Positions 1 through 11,259 of a stretch of DNA of 43,195 bases are shown here, piece after piece (position 1 is the stretch's first letter; the number at the start of each line of letters is the position of its first letter). The translations under genes were made by a program, and so were the position numbers. Where the stretch lies: positions 1 through 43,195 of the forward strand of contig JNEM01010568.1 of NCBI GenBank assembly GCA_000697335.1, given 5' to 3'. The notes beneath the pieces were generated by a model. It was not told where the DNA came from and ran no database searches. It saw nothing but the letters and a program-made list of their open reading frames with translations. The DNA comes from Conidiobolus incongruus B7586. Its lineage: Eukaryota; Entomophthoromycota; Entomophthoromycetes; Entomophthorales; Conidiobolaceae.

Positions 1-449
1 TAAAAAATAATATATTTATATATAGTTTAAAATTACTTATTGTTTTATTTATTTTATATATATTTTCTTTGAAATTAAAAAATAAATTTTTTAATTCTAA
101 GGAAATAAATATAAATATAATATAAATTAAAAATAGAATATATTAAATAAATAATATATTAAGAGACTAGTTCTGTAACTTTTATATATTGATTCTATAT
201 AATTTATTTAACTCTAAACTAATCAAGTAAATTATATTTATAAAGTTAATTTAATTTTACAAATAATACAAATTTAATTAATAAATTTTTTTTCTCTTTC
301 TAACTCTTATTATCTTTAATTTTTATTATTATTACTAAGATTAAAACTATATCTATTAATATTATATTATATTGATACTATCTTATATAAAATCTAATAA
401 ATCTATATTGACCCATTTGCTTAAAAAGCTTAAATAAACTTTGTTTACT

Positions 450-720
450 AATATATTAACTTGCCATATGGATATTATATTAAATCTTCCTTTGCATTAT
501 ATTGGTTTTATACCTATATGCTTACATAATATTTTATTAATTTTTTGTGACAGATCTAATCCCATTTTGCTTAAGTCTCATAACATTCTATTAATATATT
601 CATACCACATTCATATGACACTATCTCAATGTTGGTGCTATGGTATAAATACCATCTTTAATACAATAACTAAGTTTAAGGTTATTATTGTGTGCAATGC
701 ATATAATAAACCTTATACTT
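450..720 (+). mobile_element. Possible fossil fragment of a Ty3/Gypsy-type retroelement (integrase region)
   Basis: One plus-strand frame reads MDIILNLPLHYIGFIPIC near its start. This resembles the MDFI..LP start of the integrase core in Ty3/Gypsy pol proteins. It is followed by an Ile/Leu-rich stretch with little further recognisable similarity. No LTR pair, reverse transcriptase or gag is visible, so at best this is an old, incomplete, broken remnant. It lies about 150 bp upstream of a tRNA gene, a setting favoured by some Ty3-like elements (known for the family). The call rests on one short motif and may be chance. Confidence 0.2.
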
Positions 721-805
721 GTTGATAACATATTTCTGTTTATTAGGAGTCTACCTACCAGTGTATAGTACAGTTCTAGTTGTGTGAGTTATGAATTGAT
801 GACAA

Positions 806-846
806 CTCTCGGTAGATCATGATTTCAGTGGTAATGCGACTGAGAG
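806..846 (+). other. Hairpin upstream of tRNA-Ala
   Basis: CTCTCGGT at 806-813 can pair with ACTGAGAG at 839-846, giving an 8-bp stem with one G-U pair and a 25-nt loop. A competing stem, GAGTT 786-790 with AACTC 804-808, overlaps it. The structure ends 18 nt before the tRNA. Function unknown; it may be a remnant of an inserted element. Confidence 0.35.
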
Positions 847-864
847 CTGCTACAGATTTATCAT

Positions 865-937
865 GGGGAATTAGCTCAAATGGTAGAGCGCTCGCTTAGC
901 ATGCGAGAGGTACGGGGATCGATACCCCGATTCTCCA
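865..937 (+). tRNA. tRNA-Ala (anticodon AGC), no intron
   Basis: A 73-nt cloverleaf can be drawn. The acceptor stem is 865-871 with 930-936, including one G-U pair. The D-arm contains TTAGCTCAAATGG. The anticodon stem CTCGC/GCGAG (891-895/903-907) has the loop TTAGCAT, with anticodon AGC at 898-900. The T-arm is CGGGG-ATCGATA-CCCCG. The discriminator base is A937. A and B box promoter sequences are internal, as in all Pol III tRNA genes. A34 would be converted to inosine to read GCU, GCC and GCA. Confidence 0.97.
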
Positions 938-938
938 C

Positions 939-944
939 TTTTTT
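939..944 (+). terminator. Pol III T-run terminator of tRNA-Ala
   Basis: Six T residues start two nucleotides after the mature 3' end of the tRNA, the usual RNA polymerase III stop signal. Confidence 0.8.
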
Positions 945-2271
945 CATACTCGATAAAATTTTTCTTAATTTATTGTATTTTAATTCTGATTATAATGCTC
1001 TAAAGCTTCGAGAATCAATATTTTTAATTATACATACATTTTAAACTTTTATATACTTGCTCTTTACTGATTATATTTTAGCTTAATTTCTTCTCTATCA
1101 TTATACCAAAATTCATCGTTGATATTTTTTCCTAAAATAATTATTTTTCATTAATCAGGACATTTTGCGTACAACTAATAATGACACTGTATTAACTTAA
1201 CAATATTTCCAAATTTAAATATAATAATTCATATATTTATTATTATTCTCTATTTTATATTATAAATAAATATTTTTAAAGATTTAAGCACGTTTTCAAA
1301 TCCTCAATTTTAATTAATTGCTTCAGTTAAAATATTTGTCGATCTGCAAAAATCAAATGCCAAATACAAAATTATTATATTTATAAAGCTAAATTAATAA
1401 TATTGATAATATTAAAAAATTTTACCACACTTTTATATAATTATCTTCTATTTCATACCTTTCTTAATTTACACTATAGTGCGATGCTCAAATAGGGATT
1501 GATTCAAATTGACACAAAATTTTGTCAGAATTTGATCACTTTATAGAATATTAGGAATACAGTGAGGTATTTTGGCGTAAACTATCTAAATAAACTTGTT
1601 TTTATAATTATTCAATATATAATAAACTTATAAATTCATAAAATAATGAGATTTGAATAAAATCCAACTTATGAATACATTTATTTAATAGCACTTGATT
1701 TAAGTTACTCAAAAAAAGCGCGTTAAAATTGGGAATTAAGAATCTTCTAACTCTAACCAAACTATTTAACAAATTTCAACTAATTTACGCAACATTTACA
1801 GAATCATTTTGATTCTAAATAGAATGGAAATTTTATACACTAAAAATAAAAATTTTGTGAATTTAAATTTAGGTTAATGATACTAATTTGAATATTAAAA
1901 ATATTATATAAGAATTAAATGACTCAATATAACAGGACTAAGCACTGAAGATTATGGGGTAAAAAATTAGTATTTAGCAGTTAATATTTAATTTGATTAA
2001 ATTCTTGGTTTAATTTAGTGATATGAGTCGAAACATCAAATTTTTTGACTAAAAATCAAAACAATTTTTTGTTTCTTCTTAAATAATATTTAGTTTTCAC
2101 CTTTATAATATAATAATTATCGATCGATTTCAATATAATAGATATATAAGATCCATTTTTAATATATCATCAATAGTTGATTATATCACTGTGTTCTTAA
2201 TTAATATCCTTTACTAACTAATTAATATTTTTCTAATCCTTATACTTATTAAATTCAACTCTTTGTACAAT
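945..2271. other. Intergenic AT-rich stretch
   Basis: No coding or RNA signal that I can support. A TGACTCA heptamer sits at 1920-1926, about 345 bp before the transporter start. That is too far to assign, and the same heptamer also occurs by chance inside coding regions of this window. No TATAAATA box is seen in front of the transporter. Confidence 0.6.
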
Positions 2272-4476
2272 ATGAATTCACCCCATTTGACATATCAAGA
2301 CCCCCAAACCTATTTAATTCTTATATCATTTACAATACTAATAGGCACGAGGTGGTTAAAATCTCCATATAATTTAATATCCATAAGAAAAGTAGACAGC
2401 ATTCTCCTGATATTAGGTATCATAATATTAGCTAACGGATTAACGCCGGAACAAGTCCTCAAATCCGTATTTACGCAAACCCTACTCGTTTGGCTAGCGC
2501 TAAAGTTAATTTTGAGTAAACTTGAGAATCAGGTATAATATTATTTGAATATCTTTGAATTTTACCTATATTTAAATTTTTAGAATTTGGTCAAATACTT
2601 GGAAAAGATACTGCTATTTAGACAGGGTTCGGCTTCCAACCTACTTTTGAGAGTTTGTATTTTATCTGGCATACTTGCGCCTATTCTCACGGACGAAGGA
2701 TGTAGTTTATTTTTAAGCACAACAGTTTTAGACATTTGTAATAGAAATAGTTTGCCTTTTGAGCCTTTTGCTTTGGCAATTGTGACTTCGGCGAATTTGG
2801 GTTCTGGTGCTTTACTTTTGGGAAACATTAAGAGTTTGCTTGGTACGGAGGGGGAATCTAAAACAAATTTTTTTGAATTCGCTAAAACTATGTCTGGACT
2901 TGTATTTGTCGGACTGGCATTTAATACAATAATATTATTTTATAGTTTTCACCAACAATTAAGCCAATTTGAATTGAAAGAGTTTTTACCAAAAAATCTA
3001 TCTCCAGAGCTTTTGGCTGAAGACACAGAAAGAGAACTTGATATGGATCTAATGCGAGTAAGGCAAGAATATATGGATAGCAAAAATATCCCTTTTATGG
3101 AAGAGGAAGATATTGAAACAATGCTTGATTCGAATGGAGTGCATACTCACCATATTCAAAGAGAAAGGGAGATTTATATTAGAGATGAATCAAACAATCA
3201 AAATAGCCCCAATAGACCACAACTTAACATCCCTATCTTATCCATCCAAGTGTCTTCACCAATTGCTACTCCTCATCATCCAACCCAGCCAACGCCAGAA
3301 TACTGCCCTGAATTTACGGAGTCGCCTCCAGATTTTCCCACGTTTGGTGATTTTGAAAATGACCAAAATGAGGCTAGACCGAAATCCAATGAAGATGAAA
3401 ATAGTCCCGCGCAGTCTTTCGATGAATATCATGAAATTACCCAAACCTATTTGACCCCATCTAACGATGCTATGCACCTTTCTGTACAGAATTCACCTTT
3501 ATGTGTGAATACATCCCTTCCACCTCCTGCTCCCTTCCTCACAATTCCAAATTATCCTCCTTCTCATAACAGTAATCAAAGATGCCTATCTAACTATTCA
3601 GTCTCTAGTGCTTACACAATTCCAACACCTACTGATCCAGACTTAATCACTCCATACAACCACTCCAATTACTTTACCTTTAATTCTCCTTCTGCACAAA
3701 ATGAAATAACATCTAACCAAGACCAACCCTCAACTAAACGTGATAAGTTATATTTGATTATTTCCAACGAATGGTTTGGAAGGTTTTTGATATTATTAAG
3801 CTTTGTAGGTATGTATATTGGAATCATGGCAGGTTTGGATATTGGATGGACATGCTTTACTGCTGCAATTATTATCAGCTTCATCGATAACGCATACAGC
3901 AATCAGGGCATCTCCGATAGCCTTCCTTGTTTTGACAACATCAATTGGTATTGGTTGACATATTTATTATCTATCTTTCCACTCATCGCTAGCATTCAAA
4001 ATACTCCTCTCCCACACCAGGTATGGCAGACAGTCTCATCGTTTATATTAACGAAATATCAACTCAATGCAAATCCAATCATTGGATATTTACTCTTTGT
4101 TGGACTAATCACACTTTCTTGCGTCTTGATTACACCTATTCCCACTCTCCTCATCTTCAACCCACTGATTAGAAAACTACCACTCCCATACTCCAACCAT
4201 TTCGACTACCTCCTCATTTGGTCAACGATTGTAGTCAGTAATTTAACACCTAAAACATCTCTTAGCGGCATTTTAGTCAAAGAGATGTACAAAACAAGCA
4301 TCATCAATCAATCGTGGAATAATTTTATGTTTGTTCAGGGTACTGGCTCTACAGAGAGTGATCTTCACAAATTGAAGAATGAACAGCTCAAGAGAGTATG
4401 GATTCGGCATTCTATCATCTATACCCCCGCTTTACTCATCATTGGTGTGTTATTTTATTGGATTGTTTTAACTTAA
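2272..4476 (+). CDS. Ion-transporter-superfamily permease (ArsB/NhaD/CitMHS-like)
   Basis: Two exons, 2272-2532 and 2584-4476, encode 717 aa; the intron is 51 nt (GTATAA...TAG, phase 0). The start is the ATG at 2272, since the upstream in-frame TTG is not needed. Several hydrophobic helices lie in residues 1-210. They include a segment with the motif TSANLGSGALLLGN, which resembles the re-entrant 'SAN.G....GNP' helix of arsenite, silicate, citrate and Na+/H+ permeases of the IT superfamily. Residues about 212-480 are a long hydrophilic, Pro/Ser/Asn-rich insert, acidic at first, followed by about seven more hydrophobic helices to the C-terminus. The protein is probably an integral membrane anion or metalloid transporter. 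The substrate cannot be told from sequence. The central cytosolic loop is far longer than in bacterial homologues. Family fairly sure, substrate unknown. Confidence 0.75.
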
Positions 4477-5065
4477 ACTGGTTTTAATCGTATAATTTCT
4501 TAACAAATAAATAAATGTAACTAATTCTTAGTATATTAAGTAAATTATAGATTAATTCAATATTGATGTATTTAATATCAAACATGTAAAAATAGATCTT
4601 TAAGTATATTTGAAATTTAGCGTATATAATATATTATTCACTATATCCATTTGATCTATTAATCAAAAATTTTGAATCTTAATTTCATTGTTTAATTAGT
4701 AGAATTTATTTCATATTTCCCTAATTCTAACAAATAATGGTAATAATGCTTACTGGTATCAAGGGTACTAAATATATTATATTGAATAACTTTACATAGA
4801 TGATCAATTATATTGGAAGCATGTTGAATTTGCCATAGATTCCAAATATTCGATTCCGATTTGATGGGAAAAGGTTCCTAATAGTAACTAAATTTCAATT
4901 AAAAAATTTTAAGTGAAATTTAAATCAAATAGAATCCCAAAATATCAAAATTAAGATAATTTACCAGTACACATTTTATCTTGATTATCTACTGATTTCA
5001 ATCAATTGACAACTTATCACTCAAATTGATCTCTCTGCAATAATTCAGCTTCTCCCTAGTCCAGC
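4477..5065. other. Intergenic region between permease and complex I gene
   Basis: 589 bp of AT-rich DNA holding the 3' flank of the permease gene and the promoter of the complex I gene. The last ~40 bases before the ATG are pyrimidine-rich (TTCAGCTTCTCCCTAGTCC), possibly the transcription start region. No TATA box is evident. Confidence 0.5.
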
Positions 5066-5982
5066 ATGTCTCACCAACTCAAAAACACCATTACTCGTAT
5101 TGCTTTACCAGCTCTCACTCGCAACTGGAACAGATCAGCGTTATCTTTAGCTCAACGTAGTTTAGCTACCTCTTCCGTCATTAGATCTGATAAACTTATG
5201 ATTGTAAGTAAATAATATAAATACCATATTAACCAATTTCCAAATGATCATTTTAATTCATACATTTTATTTACCAATATTATAGCACCGCGATACACCC
5301 GTAAATAATCCTGATGTCGAATTTGAATTTACGCCAGAAAATTTAGAAAAAGCTAAAGAAATTATTGCCAAATACCCCACTCAATACAAAAAGGGAGCTA
5401 TTATGCCTTTACTAGATTTAGGACAACGTCAACATGGATTTACCAGTATTTCTGTTATGAATAAAGTGGCTGAGATGTTGGAAGTTCCCCCTATGAGAGT
5501 TTATGAAGTCGCTAGTTTTTATACTATGTATAATAGGTAAAATTTTTTAATTTTTTAACATTATCTTTTTTTGATTTAAATTTATTTTTTAACTTGTTAA
5601 CAGAGAACCTGTTGGTAAATATTTTCTCCAAGTTTGCACTACCACCCCTTGCGAGCTATGTGGATCTACCCAAATTTTAGATACGATCAAATCTCACCTT
5701 GGTATCAATGTCGGTGAGACCACTCCCGATAAGATGTTCACTTTGGTCGAAGTCGAATGTGCCGGTGCCTGTGTCAACGCTCCCGTTTTAGCTATCAATG
5801 ACGATTACTATGAAGATTTGACTCCCGCTACCACCATCAAGATTCTCGATGAGATTAGAGCTGGTAGAGTACCTCAAGCTGGTCCTCAAACTGGCAGAAA
5901 GAATTGTGAACCTAAGGGTGGTTATACTACCCTCACCGGCGAACCTACTGGTCCTGGTTTCAAAGTCCGTGCCGATTTGTAA
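5066..5982 (+). CDS. NDUFV2: NADH:ubiquinone oxidoreductase 24 kDa subunit (complex I)
   Basis: Three exons, 5066-5203, 5286-5536 and 5604-5982, encode 255 aa; introns are 82 and 67 nt. This is the NuoE/NDUFV2 family: a thioredoxin-fold subunit of the peripheral arm carrying the N1a 2Fe-2S cluster next to the flavin subunit. The four ligands are visible: Cys141 and Cys146 ([11 protein letters not shown]) and Cys182 and Cys186 ([12 protein letters not shown]). The C-terminal tail, ending [19 protein letters not shown], matches the family closely. The first ~45 residues are rich in Arg, Ser and Ala with few acidic residues, as expected of a mitochondrial presequence. The first intron has the only GTAAGT donor in the window. 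Length is normal for the family. Confidence 0.97.
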
Positions 5983-6764
5983 TCAATTTTAAATGCTTTT
6001 TAAATCAATTATTACTCAAGACCACCGCCTACTCTTTAACTTAAAAAATAATAATTCAATAATTTTAAAAAATTAATTTTGATTTATTATATTACTAACT
6101 ATTAGTTATTTCTTTATTTTCATCTAGTTTTTGATTCGGTTGTATTGATCATAGTTTTATATTATGATATACTCAAATAGTAATAATACATTAATCACTC
6201 CAAACATTTTATATTACGCAATGTCTCTGGCTTTGAATTTCATTTATTTTTCACTTATTTATTATGAATAATATATTCATATTAACAATTCAAAGTGATT
6301 GGTGTATATTAATGAATTATATAGATTTTAAAGAATACATGGGCCTTTAAAATATTATATTCAAATTCTTAAAAGTGTAATTTCACCTTAAGTTATAACA
6401 ATTTTCTCACTTATTAATACCATTGTACTTAATGCATCTAAGTATATCATACACTCGATACCAATTTTTTGATATTTGAAATAATACAATAAAAATTTAT
6501 TTCAAAATTGTTCTATTGCGTAATTGAATAAATTATTTAACTATCTTAAACTTATTAACTCAATTATATTCCCCATAATCACAATAACTATTTCAAAATA
6601 CACAAATTTGTTTGCTTAAATTATCTATAGTTAAAATATTAATTTGATTTAATATTTGATGAAGTCATTCAGATTACAGTTTTTGAATTTATAGAGTTAT
6701 ATAATGACATAGTATAATAAATTATTTGATTAATTTAAACATTTAAAACAAGAAATAATCTCAA
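5983..6764. other. Intergenic AT-rich stretch
   Basis: No gene or RNA signal recognised. It holds the 3' flank of the complex I gene and ordinary A/T-rich DNA. Confidence 0.6.
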
Positions 6765-7139
6765 GTGTCAATTCTGAGTATTTGGTTTCAATATTTTTAT
6801 TGTCATGACGTGAAACAATACACTTTTTCCACTCCTTCAATGTCATGCCCTAACCTAGAAGCCACGACTGGTATGATACCACAAATTCTCACCTTAATAA
6901 GATTTCTCTTTTCTTCCTATTTTTTGTTTCCTATAACTAAAATAGGCCACTTACCATTTGACATTAACAAATCATCCATTCTATTTCATATGAATCTTCC
7001 TACTCCATATCCTACTCAATCTTATAATCGCACGGTAGCTGCCACTATCGCGCGAGGATTTGTCGAGCATGCTCCCTTCTTCGCTAGCTTGCAGAAGCAA
7101 GTCATCACGGCTCGCATTGCTAGAAGAATAATATTGTAG
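6765..7139 (+). other. Unexplained GC-richer island with a 124-codon open frame
   Basis: This stretch is clearly less AT-rich than its surroundings, most so at 7020-7130, and stays open on the plus strand for 124 codons from a GTG. The first internal ATG choices are at 6840 and later. The last ~45 residues (VAATIARGFVEHAPFF... ending RIARRIIL) look protein-like, but I do not recognise them. A GTATGATACC donor-like site at 6871 and several possible acceptors allow spliced models. The minus strand also has an open frame over 6990-7120. A TGACGTGA site lies at 6806-6813. It could be a small lineage-specific gene, the remains of one, or a non-coding RNA; I cannot choose. Confidence 0.3.
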
Positions 7140-7665
7140 CTCTTTGAGAGCTCATGCATTTATTTGACTTTTAGCAGCTAATAATTTAACTCCTAAAATA
7201 AATGATACGATATTAAAATATTAATTGATTTGTTATAATGATATTGCTTGTTATTCTAATTACATATAATTACTGAGTATCATATAGTATATAATTTAAA
7301 GTATATTTTCAAAAATATAATAAATAAATGTCATTACCGTTTTAAATTCAAATTTGTTTATATGATTAAATACATAAATTTAATAATATTTGAATCACTA
7401 TGATATAGAATATCGATAATTTAACAACTACTGATTGGTATATTAACATTAGATGAAATTTATAAATATATTGCAAAAAATACTATATTGAAAGATGAAA
7501 GTAAGCAATATCAATTCTAAAAGGAATTTATGCTGATCAATAATATTTAATATTTTGTATAAAATAAAATCAAAGAAAAGAGAAGTTAAATCTTTATAAT
7601 AGCTTATGATGCATAGTAACTGTTTCTTTATAATATATTAGAAGAAATATAAAATGTTATGAGTG
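7140..7665. other. Intergenic AT-rich stretch 3' of U6
   Basis: Nothing recognised. In particular I do not see a GTTCGA-type B box downstream of the U6 terminator, as Saccharomyces U6 genes have. Confidence 0.5.
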
Positions 7666-7672
7666 AAAAAAA
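7666..7672 (-). terminator. Pol III T-run terminator of U6
   Basis: Seven T residues on the minus strand lie just after the 3' hairpin of U6, the standard RNA polymerase III terminator and source of the U6 oligo-U tail. Confidence 0.8.
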
Positions 7673-7729
7673 TTTGCATCCGAAGATGCTATCCACTCAA
7701 GATTTACGTGTCATCCTTGTGCAGGGGCC

Positions 7730-7760
<31 letters not shown>

Positions 7761-7793
7761 GTCATGTGTCAGTGACCCCCGGAGGGGTTTGAC
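7666..7793 (-). ncRNA. U6 spliceosomal snRNA
   Basis: Read on the minus strand, the core is nearly identical to human U6: the segment before and including the ACAGAGA box (GGAACGATACAGAGAAG), then GATTAGCATGGCC, and the internal stem-loop with AAGGATGACAC. U6 pairs with the 5' splice site through ACAGAGA and with U2, forming the spliceosome active site. The 5' stem-loop is ACCCC-TCCG-GGGGT (7788 down to 7775). It can be extended by GTCA/TGAC at its base, which suggests a 5' end near 7793. Near the 3' end is an extra hairpin, GCATC-TTCG-GATGC (7689 down to 7676), followed by the T-run terminator at 7672-7666. Total length is about 120-128 nt, somewhat longer than typical U6. The exact ends are inferred. 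Confidence 0.96.
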
Positions 7794-10700
7794 AATAGTT
7801 ATTTAACGAAATTTTTATTTATTGATATAAATTTCATCTATCATCAACTTATGGGTTAAATTTTTTATTTTAATTTATTCCAATTAAATTTTTAATAAAT
7901 TTTGGAAACTTTAATCCATTTTATATTGGTAAAAAAAATACAGTTATTTGAATAAGTATATTAAAAATAATTATATATTTTTTGAAATTATAATTTTTTA
8001 ATATATATTTTTAATTAAATAATATTCATTAATTTTAATATTATCACATTTGAATTGATAAAAATTATATTAGAATAAATGAGACTAAAATAAATTACTT
8101 TAGTTTAATTTAAAATGTAATATTATAATAAAATTTCTTGATAAATATTTGAAAGTAACTGTTCTGAATTAATTAACTCAATAATAATAACCTGACAACA
8201 TATAAAACAGTTTTTGATTGATTTTTAAAATATTATTTTATTAATCTTTAATTTATTGATTATATATTTGACATTGGAATTTTATTTCTTAATAATGGTT
8301 TTATAATGATGCAATATCATAGAAAATTGTAAATTTGATAAATCTATTGATTAAACAAAGATTATTGAAATTCAATATTAGGTCAATATATGAAAAATAT
8401 AATTAATTGACTATTATTTATCAAATGTACTTTATTTTATTAATCAACTGATGGTACAAATTATGATTGTAATAGATTAACAATGTCAATTATCTATTAC
8501 TGAATTTGATATGTCGCAATATTAAATTATGAAGAATTAAATATATGGTAAAGTTGATGAACACTATGTGTGATACCTATTGATCCAAGAGTTGCTCCGA
8601 TTTTTAAATAATCATAAATTGACCGTGTTAATAATCAAATAGTAAGTTTAATTAAAAAAGTAGTATACATTCATTAATAAAAAATATCAAACTATGAATA
8701 TCAAATAAAAACAAATTTCAAAAAATTCCTTTTAATGTATCAATCATTCCACAATGATAATACAAAATATGAAAAGAATCATTCAATAATAATTTAAGGA
8801 TTACTTTAATCATCGAAACATACCCAATGCTTGAATTTTGAGATATTTTTAATATCATAGTGGATTATATAAATTAATATGTTGTAGTTGTACTAATATA
8901 AAAAATGATTAAAAATATATTTCAAAATTATTAATTGAAAGCTATGATTAATTATTTATATTGAAATCTTTTTAATATATTTTATCATTAAAGTTTTTTT
9001 GCATTTATTTATAATTATATAATCAATTTTAAATTGAACTCGAAAATTTATGTCTAAATATAAATTTCAGATAACTAATATTCAAAATTAAACACATTTT
9101 CAAAGTTAAAGGTTATAGTAATTAAACCCGGATAATATGTAACATTACCCAACAATGAAAACCATTAAAAACTGAAAAAAAATTGAATTAATTCGTGATC
9201 AAATCTTGTGATTAAGAAGAATTCCCCCTCAATGTAATATATCATTCTTAATACTAAAAATCCCCTTTATTATGGAATTCATCCACCAAACTTGAACAGT
9301 TTCACCCACAATGAGTCTGAATCCACTGTAAATTTATCAAAATTTTTATAAAATTAGGATTCTTTCAGCCAATCAACATTTAAAATGAGAATAGTGTGAT
9401 ATCATGGTCAAGATGTACCCTAACGGTTATCAATTTTTTGATCAATATGTATCAAAAAGGTATATATTATTAATGTTTTTCTTTTGTGTTATGCTGATTA
9501 ATTAAAGTTAACATTAAAAGTACATATAGATAAATTTCCTAGAAAGATTTTTATAAAGTTTGACAATTTTAGTAATATTTTTCCAGTTATTATAAATTTT
9601 TTAATAAAAATTACCGAGATTGTATTTGAATTATATCTACTTGTATTAGATATTAATGGATATCAAATTTATAGAAATTATATGTATACATATGTAATGT
9701 TATAGAAAATAGCATACCATTTTAGTTGTTAATATAATGAGTTATTTATATTTTTTAAAACGTATCTTTAGATATAATATATTTTCCCTATAATCAAATA
9801 TTTAACTGTAATTTCAAAATGATTCAAACTGCAGTTTTATTGATATATTGTATGAATTGTTAATTATATCAATATTATTTAGTTATAATTTATTAAATTT
9901 TTATTTTTTTTAATCTTCAAAATGGCATCCATCTAGTTATTATCTTTCAATTATTAAAATGTAATCGAATCATTATCTAAATACTAATATGCATTAAATA
10001 TGATTCACAACATTTGTAGCCCAGTTCACGAATTATGCAGGCATGCAGGGGTACGCCAACTTTATTATTATTAACTAGTGCAGAACTAAAAGGTTTAGTT
10101 TGATACGAATTTTAAAATATTAGTTAGTTTAGAAATAATTTCTTTATTTTTTATCAGTATTAAATAACTACATAGAATGATTTATAGATTTGAATTTATT
10201 ATCGACAACAAAGTATATAAAAAACTCAACATTTACAATGAATCTAAAATATTTCTATAATAATGTAACATGGCAAAAAACTGATTCTCGATATAGTAAC
10301 ATTTTATACAAATTGATACCTTTGTGAAATTCTATTAAAACATATATCTTGATCCGATTAATTAGGATAGTTGAATATTTTAATCTAATTAAATATCGCT
10401 ATAACCACTTATATCTATTATTGTACTTTATTCTTGATAAGATACATTTGTTTATTAATCAAATTTATATTTCATTCAAATATATTAATAAATATATATA
10501 TATATCAAAAACAATTTATCAAGAATTCAAATTTTTCATATTAGTTAAAATTCAATAATATTCATCCTCAAAATTTAACAAACGAATAGAATTCCATATT
10601 TGATTAATAATAAAAAATCTTGATTAATTATAATTCAAAGTGATCATTTTGTTTTCTCAGTTAATATTTTAATTACTTAAATTAAAAAAGTTAGTATTAC

Positions 10701-11050
10701 AATTTTTTACTAAACTAAATTATTTACCTATCTAATTTCAATAAACTTTGGTGTTATTAAGAGCTTCATTGATATGATGTATGATTATATTGTTAACAAA
10801 AAATTAAATTGAAGAATTTAAATAGTTTAAATTTATAAATTAACAATGATATATTAAAAGTTTAATTTTGAGATATTCGTCTTGCTATCTAAAATTATTT
10901 ATCAAACTAACTTAATTGACAGATAAAAATTTAAAACCTTAAAAATACCCTTGTAATATCATTGTCCAACTATATTTATAGCTATCGCGTCATTTTACTG
11001 TGAAATCATTTAATAAAATAGCTCTAAAATCAAAGGGCATCAGACTGAGT
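7794..11050. other. Gene desert, about 3.2 kb
   Basis: Very AT-rich DNA with frequent stops in all frames. A 69-codon open frame at 10349-10558 is Ile/Tyr/Lys-rich and looks like chance. Slightly less AT-rich patches at 9120-9440 and 10010-10080 (the latter with a tandem ATGCAGG at 10034-10049) gave no recognisable protein or RNA. Confidence 0.5.
7812..7830 (-). promoter_or_regulatory. TATA-like element of U6
   Basis: On the minus strand, TTATATCAATAAATAAAAA lies about 19-37 bp upstream of the inferred U6 start, where a Pol III TATA box is expected. The surroundings are so AT-rich that this could be coincidence. Confidence 0.35.
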
Positions 11051-11061
11051 ACCCTACAGGT
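11051..11061 (+). promoter_or_regulatory. Zinc-responsive-element-like site upstream of ZIP gene
   Basis: ACCCTACAGGT matches 10 of 11 positions of the Zap1 zinc-responsive element of budding yeast (ACCYTNARGGT), with C instead of A at position 7. It lies 199 bp before the ATG of a zinc transporter, where such a site would make sense. Whether this fungus has a Zap1-like regulator is unknown. Confidence 0.4.
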
Positions 11062-11187
11062 TAGTTTCAACTTCTTTTTTTCTAATCTGATTCTTAAATC
11101 TAAAGCATTGCCAAATTCAGCAATTGAGGGTGAATGGATATTGGATGGGAAATTTCGTTGAATTAGAGAATGTAACTCAGTGGGTAA

Positions 11188-11195
11188 TATAAATA
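11188..11195 (+). promoter_or_regulatory. TATA box of ZIP transporter gene
   Basis: TATAAATA, ending 64 bp before the ATG at 11260. The same octamer occurs before three other genes in this window. Confidence 0.65.
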
Positions 11196-11259
11196 CTCCT
11201 TCGTAATCTAAAAGGTCCTCATCATTCTTTTGATTACTCTATCAAATTTCATATACATC

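Larger units (their letters stand above)
1..864. other. AT-rich intergenic DNA 5' of tRNA-Ala
   Basis: Mostly A/T-rich sequence without a convincing gene. The part from about 440 to 860 is less AT-rich and holds a possible retroelement fragment and a hairpin, both listed separately. I see no promoter or RNA gene in the first 400 bases. Confidence 0.6.

Noticed and set aside
797-843. C/D-box snoRNA suggested by TGATGA (797-802) and CTGA (840-843)
   Set aside because: Only 47 nt between boxes inclusive, no terminal stem, and both boxes are common by chance.
1920-1926. Second TGACTCA, upstream of the permease
   Set aside because: It lies about 345 bp from the start codon with no TATA box. The same heptamer occurs inside coding sequence elsewhere in the window, so chance is likely.
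10349-10558. 69-residue Ile/Tyr-rich open frame
   Set aside because: Non-ATG start and composition of random A/T DNA with no neighbour or motif support.
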